Source: UBA5109 sp038148755
Lineage (GTDB): Bacteria; Pseudomonadota; Gammaproteobacteria; Pseudomonadales; Pseudohongiellaceae
Assembly: GCA_038148755.1 (NCBI GenBank)
Contig: JAYQWA010000004.1
Span: 1 to 64,000 of the forward strand
Length of the DNA: 64,000 nucleotides
Direction of reading: 5' to 3'
This document shows positions 36,548-46,458 of the stretch, piece after piece (position 1 is the first letter of the stretch; every line of letters starts with the position of its first letter). Under the pieces are notes generated by a model. It was given only the letters and a program-made list of their open reading frames with translations. It had not been told where the DNA came from and did no database searches. Both the position numbers and the translations under genes were made by a program.

Positions 36548-37882
36548 TTAGGCCAGACCTACAGTTCGACCACCACTTCTACCGAAGTCATCAATCTCAA
36601 CGCCCATTTGGTGAGCTATATCAAGATGCAGCTGACCAATCGTACGGGTAATGTCATCAACCGCAATATGACGGTTACCTTCAATCATGCCGCTCACTAC
36701 CAGATTAGGCAAACGAGTCTTGATGTGCATGTTACCGTTACTCATACCGCTTCCGATTAACAGCATTGAATGATCAAGCAAGGAACCATCGCCATCTGGT
36801 GTAGTCGCCAGTTTTTCTACAAAACGCGATACTAATTGCATATGGTAGTGATTCACTTTGAAGTGTTTCTCAATAACATCCGGACGATCAGCATGGTGTG
36901 AAATTGAATGATGAGGATCAGGCACACCTACTTGTGGGTAGCTAAGGTGACTGAGATCACGCGCCATCATCAATGAGAATACACGGGTGATATCCGCCTG
37001 GAATGCAATATGAAGCAGGTCATACATAACATCAACATGCTCTTCATAAAGCTCAGGAACACCCATTGGTGACTCCGGTGCGATACCGGCAAGATCACCA
37101 GAGCGTTTTTCAGCATTCTGGATACGTCTTTCAACTTCACGGATATTTTCCAGAAAGTCACCCAATCGAACACGATCTTCTGCGTCCAAAGTCGATTCTG
37201 TCCGATGTGCTTCTTCCAGCACAGAATCAAGAATACTTCTGTTTTGCTGCATTCTTGCCAGACGTTGTTCAGCAGTACCACTGCCACCGAACATGCGTTC
37301 AAATACTGTACGTGGATTAACCTGAGTAGGCAGAGGGGTATCTTCTGATGCCCAAGAAACCTGATCAAGGTAGGCACAACTGAAACCAGCATCACAGGCA
37401 CCCAATAAGCTGGTGATATCCTCAATGGCTAATTGCATTGAAGGGAAAATGGTATCCTGACCGATTTGGTTAGCAATAACCTGGTCAATAGAGATGCCCG
37501 CACCGATATCAGCACCCTGGGTTTTTTCAGGGTACATGTCAGTCAACCACGCAGTCGTTGCACCTGTGTGCTGACCAGAACCGTCGGCTCCCATCAGATT
37601 ACTGACAACTGTCATCTGATTTCTGAAAGCGGACAGAGGCTCCAGTGTTTTTGACATTTCAAAGTTATGTCCAGTAGTTGCAGGAGTCCAGTAATCCACT
37701 TCATCAGTCATGATGAAACCGTGCGGGATATATACAAAACCGGCACGACTTGGACGCATTGCAGCTGTCTGTGCAGTAGCTGTTAGCGCAGGAACCATAG
37801 CCCCCATAAATGGTAATGCTACTGAAGCACCTGCCCCGCGAAGAACCGTACGACGATCTAGTGCTTTTTTGAATATCATCAT
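36548..37882 (-). CDS. DUF1552 domain protein with a twin-arginine leader
   Basis: 444 residues. The N-terminus MIFKKALDRRTVLRGAGASV carries a Tat motif (Arg10-Arg11) and a hydrophobic stretch, so a folded, perhaps cofactor- or metal-bearing, protein is exported. DUF1552 proteins are related to the DUF1501/alkaline-phosphatase-like superfamily; here FVYIPHGFIMTDEVDYW, MGADGSGQHTGATTAWLTD, DPHHSISHHAD and LIGSGMSNGNMH are conserved-looking. They are almost always paired with DUF1587-DUF1592-type proteins, as here, mostly in Planctomycetes and some Proteobacteria; the activity is unknown. Confidence 0.9.
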   Translation of the reverse strand: MMIFKKALDRRTVLRGAGASVALPFMGAMVPALTATAQTAAMRPSRAGFVYIPHGFIMTDEVDYWTPATTGHNFEMSKTLEPLSAFRNQMTVVSNLMGADGSGQHTGATTAWLTDMYPEKTQGADIGAGISIDQVIANQIGQDTIFPSMQLAIEDITSLLGACDAGFSCAYLDQVSWASEDTPLPTQVNPRTVFERMFGGSGTAEQRLARMQQNRSILDSVLEEAHRTESTLDAEDRVRLGDFLENIREVERRIQNAEKRSGDLAGIAPESPMGVPELYEEHVDVMYDLLHIAFQADITRVFSLMMARDLSHLSYPQVGVPDPHHSISHHADRPDVIEKHFKVNHYHMQLVSRFVEKLATTPDGDGSLLDHSMLLIGSGMSNGNMHIKTRLPNLVVSGMIEGNRHIAVDDITRTIGQLHLDIAHQMGVEIDDFGRSGGRTVGLA

Positions 37883-38031
37883 TATTGCTGCCCTCTTAAA
37901 GTAAATTTAGTACTACTTTTTTAGTTTTATTCCTTAATCCGTAATCCGTTCTTACGATCTTGATCAAATCTGGTTTGATTTAAATCAAATTCTTTTAAAC
38001 TTTGTACCAGAACCGTATTATCAGGTCAATT

Positions 38032-40440
38032 TTATCGATCTGTCCCGGCAACCTGAGTCTCTCCTCCAACTGCCTGTTTCATTCGAAATGGCGCAGATTT
38101 AACAATTTCCTGAACAATGCTTGAAAAGTGGTAGTCATCCTCAGCTGCTTTATCAACGATAGCTCTGACTGTCGGCATATCGTAATACTCCAGGCCTCTG
38201 CCGATTGCATAAGTCAGCATTCTATTGGTAAAGGTATTAACAAAAAGCTCTGGCCTTTCCACCAATGACATTTTCAGGTCTATCGGTCCGTCAATGGGTG
38301 TTCCGTTGGCAAGCTCGCCAGTGGAATCAATCGGGAGGCCACCTTCATCAAGATCACGCCATCGACCTACTGCATCAAATTTCTCCATCGCCAGCCCTAT
38401 TGGATCCATGATGTTATGGCAGGATGAACAGGCGGGATCTGCACGATGTCTTGCAAGACGCTGTCTTAATGACTCCTGATCGAGACTGGCAGCATCATTT
38501 TCTTCCAGCGCAGGAACATTATCAGGTGGATCTGACGCCCTGGTACCTAAAATATTATCCAGCACATATTTACCTCGTAATACCGGTGAAGTTCTATGCG
38601 CAAAAGACGTTACTGTCAAAATGCTGCCTTGGCCCAGCAAACCACCCCGAGCCGGATTATCCAATTCGACATAACGGAAATGATCACCATAAACTCCAGG
38701 AATATCATAATGTCTGGCAAGACGTTCATTAAGATAAGTGTAGTCAGCTGTCATCAGCTCAAGCACATTTTTATCTTCCCGCATAATGTTTTCGAAAAAC
38801 ATGGAAGTCTCGGTTATAAATGCCCGGCGTAAATTTTCATCGAAGTTTGGAAATGCAATTTCATCCGGAGTCGCCCCGTCCAGGTTTCTAAGCTGCAGCC
38901 ATTGACCGGCAAAGTTCTCAACAAGCGCATAAGACTTTTCATCAGCCAGCATGCGGTTAACCTGCTGCTCTAGAATCTGGGGATCACTTAAACGTCCATC
39001 AACAGCTAAGCTGATAAGCTCTTCATCCGGGATACTGCTCCAAAGGAAAAAAGAAAGTCGGGAAGCCAGTTCAAGATCGCTTATTGCAAAGCTTTCACCA
39101 GGCGCCACGCCAGGATGGTCCTTCTCAATACGGAACAGAAAGTTCGGGCTCATTAACATACGACGTAAAGCCATCTGGATACCGCCGTCGAAAGAACCTT
39201 TAGATTCACGGCCCTCTAAATAAAAGTTCATTAACACATCCAGTTCAGCATCTTCAACAGGTCTTCTGTAGGCTTTCCTGGCCAGACTGGAAACTATTTC
39301 TTCCGCACAAGCCTGTTCCTGTGAAACCTGCTCAGGATAACAACTGAATATTGCTGCACGTGTTTGTGTCAGTTGTGAAGGTGCCCGGGAACTAAATGGT
39401 CCACGGATATTGAGACGCACCGGCGAAGGGATTCCACCAACATACACGGGATCAAAGTTATTTTTATCAAAAGGTTGCAACTGGGAAACTTCATAAGCCT
39501 GGGTTTTTTCCAGGAAAGTGACTGTAACATTATGTACGCCGGCAGGTATCGCAATACGCACCTTCGCACGGTTTTCCACAGACTCGGTAGAAGCTGCGCC
39601 ATTTTCAAGCATTAATGTGTAGTCCGCTATACCACCGATTGTTGCCGTATGAACTCTCTCTCCGTCAATACTGACCTCAAACTGATGTGGAAACTGTAAA
39701 CCTTTAACAACTTCCAGAGAATTAACTAAGAAGTGTGTATTGATTTCGTAAATCCCATCCAGCGGGAAAAGATGGTCAGCTGATATCCCTCCCCGGGTTC
39801 CCAGAGGAAAACCATCGATATGTTTATCCTGGGATAACATACTGCTGACTGTATAGTTTGCTTCTTCTGGTGGAAATTCTGGATCACCCACAGCAACTGC
39901 GCTAACTCTATCTGCCGCTGCCAGATAGCCTTCCAACAAGGTTGGCGAAACATTCATCACGTCAGCAATATTGTCAAAACCATAGCTGGTCGTATCAGGT
40001 GGAAGAATCGCCGCTATATCAATATCCATACCCAGTAAATCACGAATCACAGTGGCATATTGCACACGGTTTAAGCGATACAGGCCTGGACGTCCTGGAT
40101 TCGGGTTACGCATGGCAGCCGCATCGAGTTCATCTTCAAGAAAGCTGACGAGCTCAATATAAGTATCCTGATCGGGGCGTGGCTGGCCAGGAGGAGGCAT
40201 CATTGAACCATTTAATTTGTTAACCACCCTTTCCCAGGTTTCTGCATCAGCGCCGACATCGCTGATATCCAGTAAATCAAGCGCTAACTGCCCTTCCCAA
40301 TCAATGGCATTGTGGCAATCAAAGCAGAAGTTGGAAACTGTACCCTGATGCACAGCCGCTTCATCTGCGGCAACAACCGGCAATGACATGGCTACTGCAG
40401 TTAATGACACCAGGCCCGAGATAAGTTTATTTAAATGCAT
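38032..40440 (-). CDS. Exported DUF1587/1592/1588/1585 protein with a c-type haem motif
   Basis: 802 residues from the ATG at 40440, chosen because GGGGAAAGG precedes it and a signal peptide (MHLNKLISGLVSL...PVVAA) starts there; an ATG nine codons earlier has no ribosome site. Near the N-terminus CFDCH (PSD1-type CxxCH) suggests covalent haem c. Then come the linked DUF1587 (GLYRLNRVQYATVIRDLLGM), DUF1595, DUF1592 (LASRLSFFLWSSIPDEEL, FAGQWLQLRNLD), DUF1588 (RTSPVLRGKYVLDNILG, CSSCHNIMDPIGLAMEKFD) and DUF1585 modules. A periplasmic redox role with the DUF1552 partner is inferred, not shown. Confidence 0.9.
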   Translation of the reverse strand: MHLNKLISGLVSLTAVAMSLPVVAADEAAVHQGTVSNFCFDCHNAIDWEGQLALDLLDISDVGADAETWERVVNKLNGSMMPPPGQPRPDQDTYIELVSFLEDELDAAAMRNPNPGRPGLYRLNRVQYATVIRDLLGMDIDIAAILPPDTTSYGFDNIADVMNVSPTLLEGYLAAADRVSAVAVGDPEFPPEEANYTVSSMLSQDKHIDGFPLGTRGGISADHLFPLDGIYEINTHFLVNSLEVVKGLQFPHQFEVSIDGERVHTATIGGIADYTLMLENGAASTESVENRAKVRIAIPAGVHNVTVTFLEKTQAYEVSQLQPFDKNNFDPVYVGGIPSPVRLNIRGPFSSRAPSQLTQTRAAIFSCYPEQVSQEQACAEEIVSSLARKAYRRPVEDAELDVLMNFYLEGRESKGSFDGGIQMALRRMLMSPNFLFRIEKDHPGVAPGESFAISDLELASRLSFFLWSSIPDEELISLAVDGRLSDPQILEQQVNRMLADEKSYALVENFAGQWLQLRNLDGATPDEIAFPNFDENLRRAFITETSMFFENIMREDKNVLELMTADYTYLNERLARHYDIPGVYGDHFRYVELDNPARGGLLGQGSILTVTSFAHRTSPVLRGKYVLDNILGTRASDPPDNVPALEENDAASLDQESLRQRLARHRADPACSSCHNIMDPIGLAMEKFDAVGRWRDLDEGGLPIDSTGELANGTPIDGPIDLKMSLVERPELFVNTFTNRMLTYAIGRGLEYYDMPTVRAIVDKAAEDDYHFSSIVQEIVKSAPFRMKQAVGGETQVAGTDR

Positions 40441-40673
40441 TCCACCTTTCCCCAAATGTTTATCCATCTGTGATGGATAGTGTTGATTGATTTTCTAATT
40501 TAAAACAAATTTAAAGCTAACTTATTGTTTTATCTAAAATTATTTTACGTATCAGTGGATTATAATGCAGATATCGGCATTTTTTCCATAGAGCAGGCGC
40601 TAATCCTTTTTTGCTCCATGATTTATACAGACCGAAATGACTATATAACGCTTTGAAAAAGGAATTTTCAAAC

Positions 40674-43600
40674 TCAGTTATAACGTAAATCGAGCGTATA
40701 GGGTCTTTTGGGATGAGGCTCTGATTTAAACATTCTGATTTTTCCCTGAGAATGTCCTTTACCAGTTATTCGTGCAACACGACGTGCTTCTGCCTCATTT
40801 GCATTCACCGGAAAGGTGTCGTAATTCCTGCCACCGGGATGAGAAACATAATAGGTACAGCCACCCAGTGAGCGGGAATTCATGGTATCAACAATATCGA
40901 ACACCAGAGGACTGTGAACCCCTATGGTGGGATGAATGGATGAATAAGGATTCCAGGCCTTAAAGCGTATACCCGCCACATATTCGCCATCTTTCCCGGT
41001 TGGCTGTAGGGGAACCCTGCGCTTGTTACAACAGAGCATCAAGCGTTCACCATAAAGCCCCTGTATTTTCACCTGCAATCTTTCTACGGAAGAATCCACA
41101 TAGCGTGAAGTCCCCGTGGTTGAGCTTTCCTCCCCAAGCACATGCCAGGGTTCTATCGCACCATGGATATCCAGCTGTAAACCGGCAATATGAAAACTGC
41201 CATAGTGTGGAAATCTGAATTCCTGAAAAGGACTTAACCAATCCAGTTCAAAGTCAAACCCGGCGTCAGTCAGATCTTTCACAACCCAGTTCATATCCTC
41301 CCATATATAATGTGGCAGCATGAAGCGGTCGTGTAATTGATGGTCCCAGTGAATCATACTCTTTTTATACGGAGTCTCTGCGAATCTGGCCAAGAGACTA
41401 CGCAGCAACAGCATTTGTACTGCACTCATACGCCAGTGTGGCGGCATTTCAAAGTTTCTAAACTCCACCAAACCAAGACGGCCTGTTGCACTACCAGGCG
41501 AATAAAGCTTATCGATACAAAATTCCGAGCGGTGTGTATTACCGGTCAAATCAACCAGAAAGTTGCGCAATATCCTATCAATCAACCAGGGACTGTCTGT
41601 TTCACCTGACGGAAGCTGGCGCAAGGCTATTTCAAGCTCATACAAGTTGTCGTCACGTGCCTCATCGACACGTGGAGCCTGGGATGTTGGACCAATAAAC
41701 TGTCCTGAAAAAAGGTAAGACAGGCTGGGGTGGTTTTGCCAGTAACGTAGCAGGCTTTCGAGCAAGTGTGGTTGTTTAAGAAAGGCGCTGTCCTCTGCTT
41801 TGGCTGCTCCCAAAGTAACGTGGTTACCCCCGCCTGTACCAGTGTGCTTACCATCCAGCATGAATTTCTCAGTCCCAAGCCTACAGGTTCTGGCCGTTTC
41901 ATAAAGCACTGAAATATTATCTATCAACTCATCCCAGGAGGCCGCAGGATGAATGTTAACTTCTATCACACCGGGATCAGGGGTAATCATTAATTTTTTC
42001 AAACGCGGATCACGTGGCGGCTCGTAACCCTCAAGTATTAATTTTAATCCCAGCTCAGCAGCACATTTTTCCACTAAATCCAGCAAGCGGACATAGGCCT
42101 CCAGTTCATTCAGAGGCGGCATAAAAATATACAGTTTGTTATCTCTGACCTCAGCACATAGTGCTGTGTGTATTATTTTTTCCAGAAAAACTGCTTTTTT
42201 CTTAGCGCCTCTGGTCTTCTCGTTAGGGGGATAATCCAAAGGCTTGCGATCAGCAAAAGGGTCTTTTGTAAAATCGTAATCGCGCTCTAATTTCCAGGGC
42301 AGACTATCCAGCGGCAGCCTGTAACCCATCGCAGAATCGCCCGGAATTAAAAAAACCTTGCCACGGGAAAATTGCCAGCGACTGCTGATCCAACTGCCAC
42401 TTTTTTCATCACCGGACCAGCTTAACGGTAAAACATAGCCAACTTTTTCAGTCAGGCCCTGATCAAATACTTTGCGTAATCTTTTACGTTCCTGCTCATT
42501 ACTTAATTTGCTACTGGTCACACTGACATTTTTGGGAAGCCTGCCTTCACGCTTCAAATAAAACTCGGCATCCTCATAACCTGGTAACGCAAAGCGTTTG
42601 TCCAGTCCAAGTTTTTCCGTAAGTGCAACAATAAATTTTTGTGCTGAGGATTTAGTAATTTTACTTTTGTTGTCAGACTTAACCTGAGTATTGTCAAGCA
42701 GGCTTTTATCATGCCAGAGAGGCTTATTATCCGTACGCCAAAAAATACCCAGAGCCCAACGCGGCAATTCTTCACCCGGATACCATTTTCCCTGTCCATG
42801 ATGAATAAAACCATTTTTGGCAAAATGCTCTTTCAGGGACAGCAATAAATCAGTTGCTAAGCTTAATTTTTTTTCTCCAAGCGCCTTGGTATTCCATTCA
42901 GCTCCTTCCATATCATCAATCGATACAAAAGTCGGTTCTCCGCCCATGGTCAGATTAAATTTTTGTTTTTGTAACTTGTCGTCTACTTGTTTACCCAGCT
43001 TATCAATCAATACCCACTGTTCTTCAGTGTAGGGTTTGGTAACCCTGGGGTCTTCGTGAATACGTGTCACTGTATTGGAAAATTCAAAGCTCACATTACA
43101 GGGTCCAGTCGACCCTGTGATGGGTGACGCACTTTGAGGATCAGGTGTGCAGGCCAAAGGAATATGTCCTTCACCGGCAAACAATCCCGACGTAGGATCC
43201 AGACCCAGCCAACCGGCTCCGGGAATGAACACCTCAGTCCAGGCATGCAGGTCGGTGAAATCCACTTCCGTTCCGGAAGGCCCATCCAGTGCTTTTTGGT
43301 CCGCTTTAAGCTGAACCAGATAACCGGACACAAATCGTGCAGCCAAGCCCAGATGTCGAAGTAATTGCACTAAAAGCCAGGCGCTGTCGCGGCAAGATCC
43401 GGACTTTAAAAGCAGAGTTTCTTCACAGCTTTGCACACCTGGTTCCATCCTGATCAGATAAGAAACCTGTTGTTGCACTACCTGATTTATTGCTACTAAA
43501 AAATTAATTGTCAGCTGCTTCTTCTTATCGACCTGTGCAAGCAGCTTCAGTAGTGCGGGACCTTTTTCGTTGATTTGCAGATAAGGCGCTAAATCTTTTT

Positions 43601-43931
43601 TTAACTGTTTATCATATTTAAAGGGAAATTCATGCACAGACTCTTCCAGAAAAAAATCAAAAGGATTGACCACCGTCATATCGACAATGACTTCAACATC
43701 TATGATTAACTCTCGGCTCTTTTCAGGAAATACAATACGTGCCAGATAATTGGAAAAGGGATCCTGCTGCCAGTTTATAAAATGATTTTCCGGACTAACC
43801 TTCAAGGAATATGACTGTATAGGCATACGGCAATGAGGTGCCGGACGCAGGCGAATAACATGGGGAAGAATTTCTATGCGTTTATCAAAACGGTAAGCCG
43901 TATGATGTTGTATCGCAACTTTTATGGTCAT
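40674..43931 (-). CDS. Transglutaminase-like protein fused to DUF2126
   Basis: 1085 residues. The N-terminal third is a bacterial transglutaminase-like domain with beta-sandwich lead (1-95) and catalytic Cys180 (SGSCRDSAWL), His229 (DLHAWTEV) and Asp245 (GLDPTSGL). Residues from about 290 to 1085 form DUF2126, a large domain fused or adjacent in this system (MGGEPTFVSIDDMEGAEWNT, GKHTGTGGGNHVTLG, HWRMSAVQMLLLRSLLARF). Similar fusions accompany alpha-E and ATP-grasp genes. It lies 28 bp after the second Anbu gene, in one unit. Substrate unknown; peptide cleavage or ligation of the ATP-grasp product is plausible. Confidence 0.92.
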   Translation of the reverse strand: MTIKVAIQHHTAYRFDKRIEILPHVIRLRPAPHCRMPIQSYSLKVSPENHFINWQQDPFSNYLARIVFPEKSRELIIDVEVIVDMTVVNPFDFFLEESVHEFPFKYDKQLKKDLAPYLQINEKGPALLKLLAQVDKKKQLTINFLVAINQVVQQQVSYLIRMEPGVQSCEETLLLKSGSCRDSAWLLVQLLRHLGLAARFVSGYLVQLKADQKALDGPSGTEVDFTDLHAWTEVFIPGAGWLGLDPTSGLFAGEGHIPLACTPDPQSASPITGSTGPCNVSFEFSNTVTRIHEDPRVTKPYTEEQWVLIDKLGKQVDDKLQKQKFNLTMGGEPTFVSIDDMEGAEWNTKALGEKKLSLATDLLLSLKEHFAKNGFIHHGQGKWYPGEELPRWALGIFWRTDNKPLWHDKSLLDNTQVKSDNKSKITKSSAQKFIVALTEKLGLDKRFALPGYEDAEFYLKREGRLPKNVSVTSSKLSNEQERKRLRKVFDQGLTEKVGYVLPLSWSGDEKSGSWISSRWQFSRGKVFLIPGDSAMGYRLPLDSLPWKLERDYDFTKDPFADRKPLDYPPNEKTRGAKKKAVFLEKIIHTALCAEVRDNKLYIFMPPLNELEAYVRLLDLVEKCAAELGLKLILEGYEPPRDPRLKKLMITPDPGVIEVNIHPAASWDELIDNISVLYETARTCRLGTEKFMLDGKHTGTGGGNHVTLGAAKAEDSAFLKQPHLLESLLRYWQNHPSLSYLFSGQFIGPTSQAPRVDEARDDNLYELEIALRQLPSGETDSPWLIDRILRNFLVDLTGNTHRSEFCIDKLYSPGSATGRLGLVEFRNFEMPPHWRMSAVQMLLLRSLLARFAETPYKKSMIHWDHQLHDRFMLPHYIWEDMNWVVKDLTDAGFDFELDWLSPFQEFRFPHYGSFHIAGLQLDIHGAIEPWHVLGEESSTTGTSRYVDSSVERLQVKIQGLYGERLMLCCNKRRVPLQPTGKDGEYVAGIRFKAWNPYSSIHPTIGVHSPLVFDIVDTMNSRSLGGCTYYVSHPGGRNYDTFPVNANEAEARRVARITGKGHSQGKIRMFKSEPHPKRPYTLDLRYN

Positions 43932-43959
43932 TTATATTGCCGTTAATAGCGCCATTTAT

Positions 43960-44706
43960 TCACCCAATATTGCCAGTATTTTCATTGGCGTATACCCATG
44001 ACAGCTGTGGTAATTGATTAAACGCCTCCTTAAGGCGTCTATCCCATGCTTTCTTCAAATCCCTGAGAAATTCACTGTCTTCTTCAAAACGGTGGTATGG
44101 CTGGAGAACAAAAGAATTTGCCGTATACAGCATTACTTCTATTGGCGGCCCAACCGTCAGATTGCTTCGCATTGTTGAATCCATGGATACCAAAGCACAA
44201 AGTGCAGCTGTTTCCAAAGTTGTATTCTGATTGATAATTCGATCCAGAATTGGCTTGCCATATTTACTTTCCCCGATTTGTAAATAAGGTGTATCTACAG
44301 AGCTTCTTATATGATTCCCCGCCGGGTACACCAAAGTGACGCCGTGATCACTTCCCGCCACCTGCCCGCCTAACAAAAAACTGGCCTCAAAATCCGGACC
44401 GGACGTTGAGTGCTTTTCCAATTGCATACGACAGACCTCACCAAGATAGTCAGCTGCATCATCTAGGCTAGTGACTGTATTAAGGCTCACACTGGCGTTT
44501 AGCCTGATATCCTTTTTCATCTGGTGCATGGTAGCCTGGCTGGTTGCCAGATTACCTGCTGACAGTACAACAAACTGTCTTTCATTACTGATATCGAATC
44601 GAAACATTTTGCTGTAAACACTGGCCATATCAATCCCGGCATTCGTCCGGGAATCTGAACAAAATACAATACCGGAATTCACCGAGATGGCGACACAATA
44701 CGTCAT
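43960..44706 (-). CDS. Anbu proteasome-like peptidase, copy 2
   Basis: 248 residues. The open frame begins directly MTYCVAISVN, so Thr1 becomes N-terminal after Met removal; Asp17 (FCSDSRTN) and Lys32 (YSKMF) follow as in copy 1 at 29419-30177. The two share long identical blocks (LSAGNLATSQAT, DTPYLQIGESKYG, TTLETAALCALVSMDSTM) but differ in the helical 60-90 region and the C-terminal tail, so both should be active and could co-assemble or act separately. It heads an operon with the transglutaminase-DUF2126 gene. Confidence 0.91.
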   Translation of the reverse strand: MTYCVAISVNSGIVFCSDSRTNAGIDMASVYSKMFRFDISNERQFVVLSAGNLATSQATMHQMKKDIRLNASVSLNTVTSLDDAADYLGEVCRMQLEKHSTSGPDFEASFLLGGQVAGSDHGVTLVYPAGNHIRSSVDTPYLQIGESKYGKPILDRIINQNTTLETAALCALVSMDSTMRSNLTVGPPIEVMLYTANSFVLQPYHRFEEDSEFLRDLKKAWDRRLKEAFNQLPQLSWVYANENTGNIG

Positions 44707-44850
44707 TTAGCAGGCCTTTATTTACTTCGAGATTATCATTTAGCTGGTAAAAATCTGAGAAATTAGTATATCGGAAATAGTAGCCAAAAAAAGAAAAATT
44801 TATATTTCAAAATGGCTAATCTGGGGCTTTATAAATTTATTTCCAAGTCA

Positions 44851-44892
44851 TAGAACGAAAAAGAGCTTCCTGGGAAGCTCTTTTTCGTTCTA
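44851..44892. terminator. Long perfect bidirectional hairpin terminator
   Basis: TAGAACGAAAAAGAGCTTCC (44851-44870) and its exact complement (44873-44892) make a 20-bp stem with almost no loop, with A5 and T5 runs inside the arms. It separates the DUF6152 unit from the Anbu-2 operon. Confidence 0.85.
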
Positions 44893-44913
44893 CAAAATTA
44901 TGGCTTATGGATA

Positions 44914-45384
44914 TTAATCTGGCATTTCCTCACCAGCGTCCATAGCTTCCTGCTTGGACATGTAACCTTTACTCTTCCAATCATGCCAGGCATCCAGATT
45001 TGGACCACATCCACCATCATTAGGCGCATACCATTCATCATCTTTGATGATAAAACCAATGGCTCCACCTGTTCTGCCATCACGCAGAGGACACATAACC
45101 ACTTCAATTTCATCACCAGGCTGAAAGGTAAAACCATTCATGGCTGGCGCGCGTGTCACCAGCGATGCCGGTGCAGCGCCTTCAAAGGCCCAAACTTCAC
45201 CTTCATCTGTACGAATGTATATCGCAGTATGAGGACTGTTAAATGCCCACCTTACCACTTCTCCACTCATCACAACTTCACTGCCACGATCAAACATGGC
45301 AAAGCTGTGATGCGCAGAAGCAAGATCAATCGCTCCAAATGTCAGTGCAGCCAAAACAACTGCTGATAACTTTTTAATTTTCAT
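44914..45384 (-). CDS. DUF6152 family exported protein
   Basis: 156 residues from the ATG at 45384, preferred because the GAGGAGAG ribosome site sits right before it (an ATG five codons upstream would bury that site in the coding sequence). A signal peptide ends at about residue 24 (LASA-HHSFAMFD); AHHSF is the family hallmark. The rest resembles an OB-type beta barrel (VVMSGEVVRWAFNSPHTAIYI, FQPGDEIEVVMCPLRDGRTG). It follows a larger exported protein with which such genes commonly pair. Function unknown. Confidence 0.83.
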   Translation of the reverse strand: MKIKKLSAVVLAALTFGAIDLASAHHSFAMFDRGSEVVMSGEVVRWAFNSPHTAIYIRTDEGEVWAFEGAAPASLVTRAPAMNGFTFQPGDEIEVVMCPLRDGRTGGAIGFIIKDDEWYAPNDGGCGPNLDAWHDWKSKGYMSKQEAMDAGEEMPD

Positions 45385-45429
45385 AGACTCTCTCCTCATT
45401 TATTCTTTATTTAAACTTTTCAATTTCAA

Positions 45430-46458
45430 TTAAAAGACGAAATCAAACGCATCATCAAACACCGGGCTTTTTTCCTGCCCTGTTAAGCCGACCGGAAGAT
45501 CAGGGTTACGTGTGGTTGGAACGCCTCTGGGATCAACATAACCTGGCTCACCAGGAAGACGATATTGCGTCGAAGGATTACCATCTTCATCAGTCGTTAA
45601 ATACGTATTGTTGTTCTGGGCGCATTCCCAGTAGCGAATTCTTAAACCGGCAGCTTCCATATCCGGGCGTGGACGAAAGGTATAAACCAGGCTTAACGGT
45701 TCCTGTAAAGCCAGGTCATCATACCAGTATACGTTAGCCGCAATTCTTTTCTCATTGGCTTCCTCATCCCAGTATTGATAGTAAATTTCTACTGATTCAG
45801 CCTGGTTACTGGTAGGAGGAGTACCCCGGAAAAAGTCGCCAGGATAGATATCTTCAGTATGGATCACCAGGACATCACCCAGCTCATCATCAACAGCCCA
45901 GAAACCGATACTGTCGCCCACAGCAAAGTGCGTTCCATCAATATTGATGTGTTCCTGATTAATGTAAATACGGCGGGTATCATTAGCCAAATCGTTGTGC
46001 CATAGAGAATAAGTCGGGGTATTAATGAATTCCCGTACATAGGGTTCCAACAGCCAGCGTGGCATACCAGCCGGCTCACAGGTAGTCAGCCTGTCATAGT
46101 CCACTCCAATACTGCTGTCGCCGCCGCCTTTTCCGATCTCTAAACGATAACGAAAAGCATCTTCATATTCAGGCGTCAACACTCCTTCAATAATTTCACC
46201 ATCTGCCATAAATGGCCTATTGCCCCCGGTGTTACCGCCTGTAGACCAGAGCCCTTCCCATTTTGGTACACTCAGGTAATCATGCTGCACACCGCCTTTG
46301 TAGTAATCCAGCAAATAATCATAATGATCTCTGGATGTTTCAAACTCCATTGGGAATGGCATGGGATCCGGAGTTGGCGCGCCAAATTGTGCAAATGCTC
46401 CGGTTGATAGAGTAATCAAACCGACAGCAGCAGTTTTTAAATGATTTTTTAACAGCAT
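45430..46458 (-). CDS. Exported protein of unknown function, partner of DUF6152 protein
   Basis: 342 residues with a signal peptide (about 1-23, TGAFA-Q). I do not recognise a named domain. Visible features: a PKWEGLWSTGG start, TTCEPAGMPRWLLEPYVREF, then IYINQEHINIDG and later RPRPDMEAAGLRIRYWECAQNN. The CEPAGMPR segment recurs in exported proteins that sit beside DUF6152 genes in gamma- and alphaproteobacteria. It is 45 bp upstream of the DUF6152 gene on the same strand, so they are co-transcribed; a beta-rich lipocalin-like fold would fit but is a guess. Confidence 0.75.
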   Translation of the reverse strand: MLLKNHLKTAAVGLITLSTGAFAQFGAPTPDPMPFPMEFETSRDHYDYLLDYYKGGVQHDYLSVPKWEGLWSTGGNTGGNRPFMADGEIIEGVLTPEYEDAFRYRLEIGKGGGDSSIGVDYDRLTTCEPAGMPRWLLEPYVREFINTPTYSLWHNDLANDTRRIYINQEHINIDGTHFAVGDSIGFWAVDDELGDVLVIHTEDIYPGDFFRGTPPTSNQAESVEIYYQYWDEEANEKRIAANVYWYDDLALQEPLSLVYTFRPRPDMEAAGLRIRYWECAQNNNTYLTTDEDGNPSTQYRLPGEPGYVDPRGVPTTRNPDLPVGLTGQEKSPVFDDAFDFVF

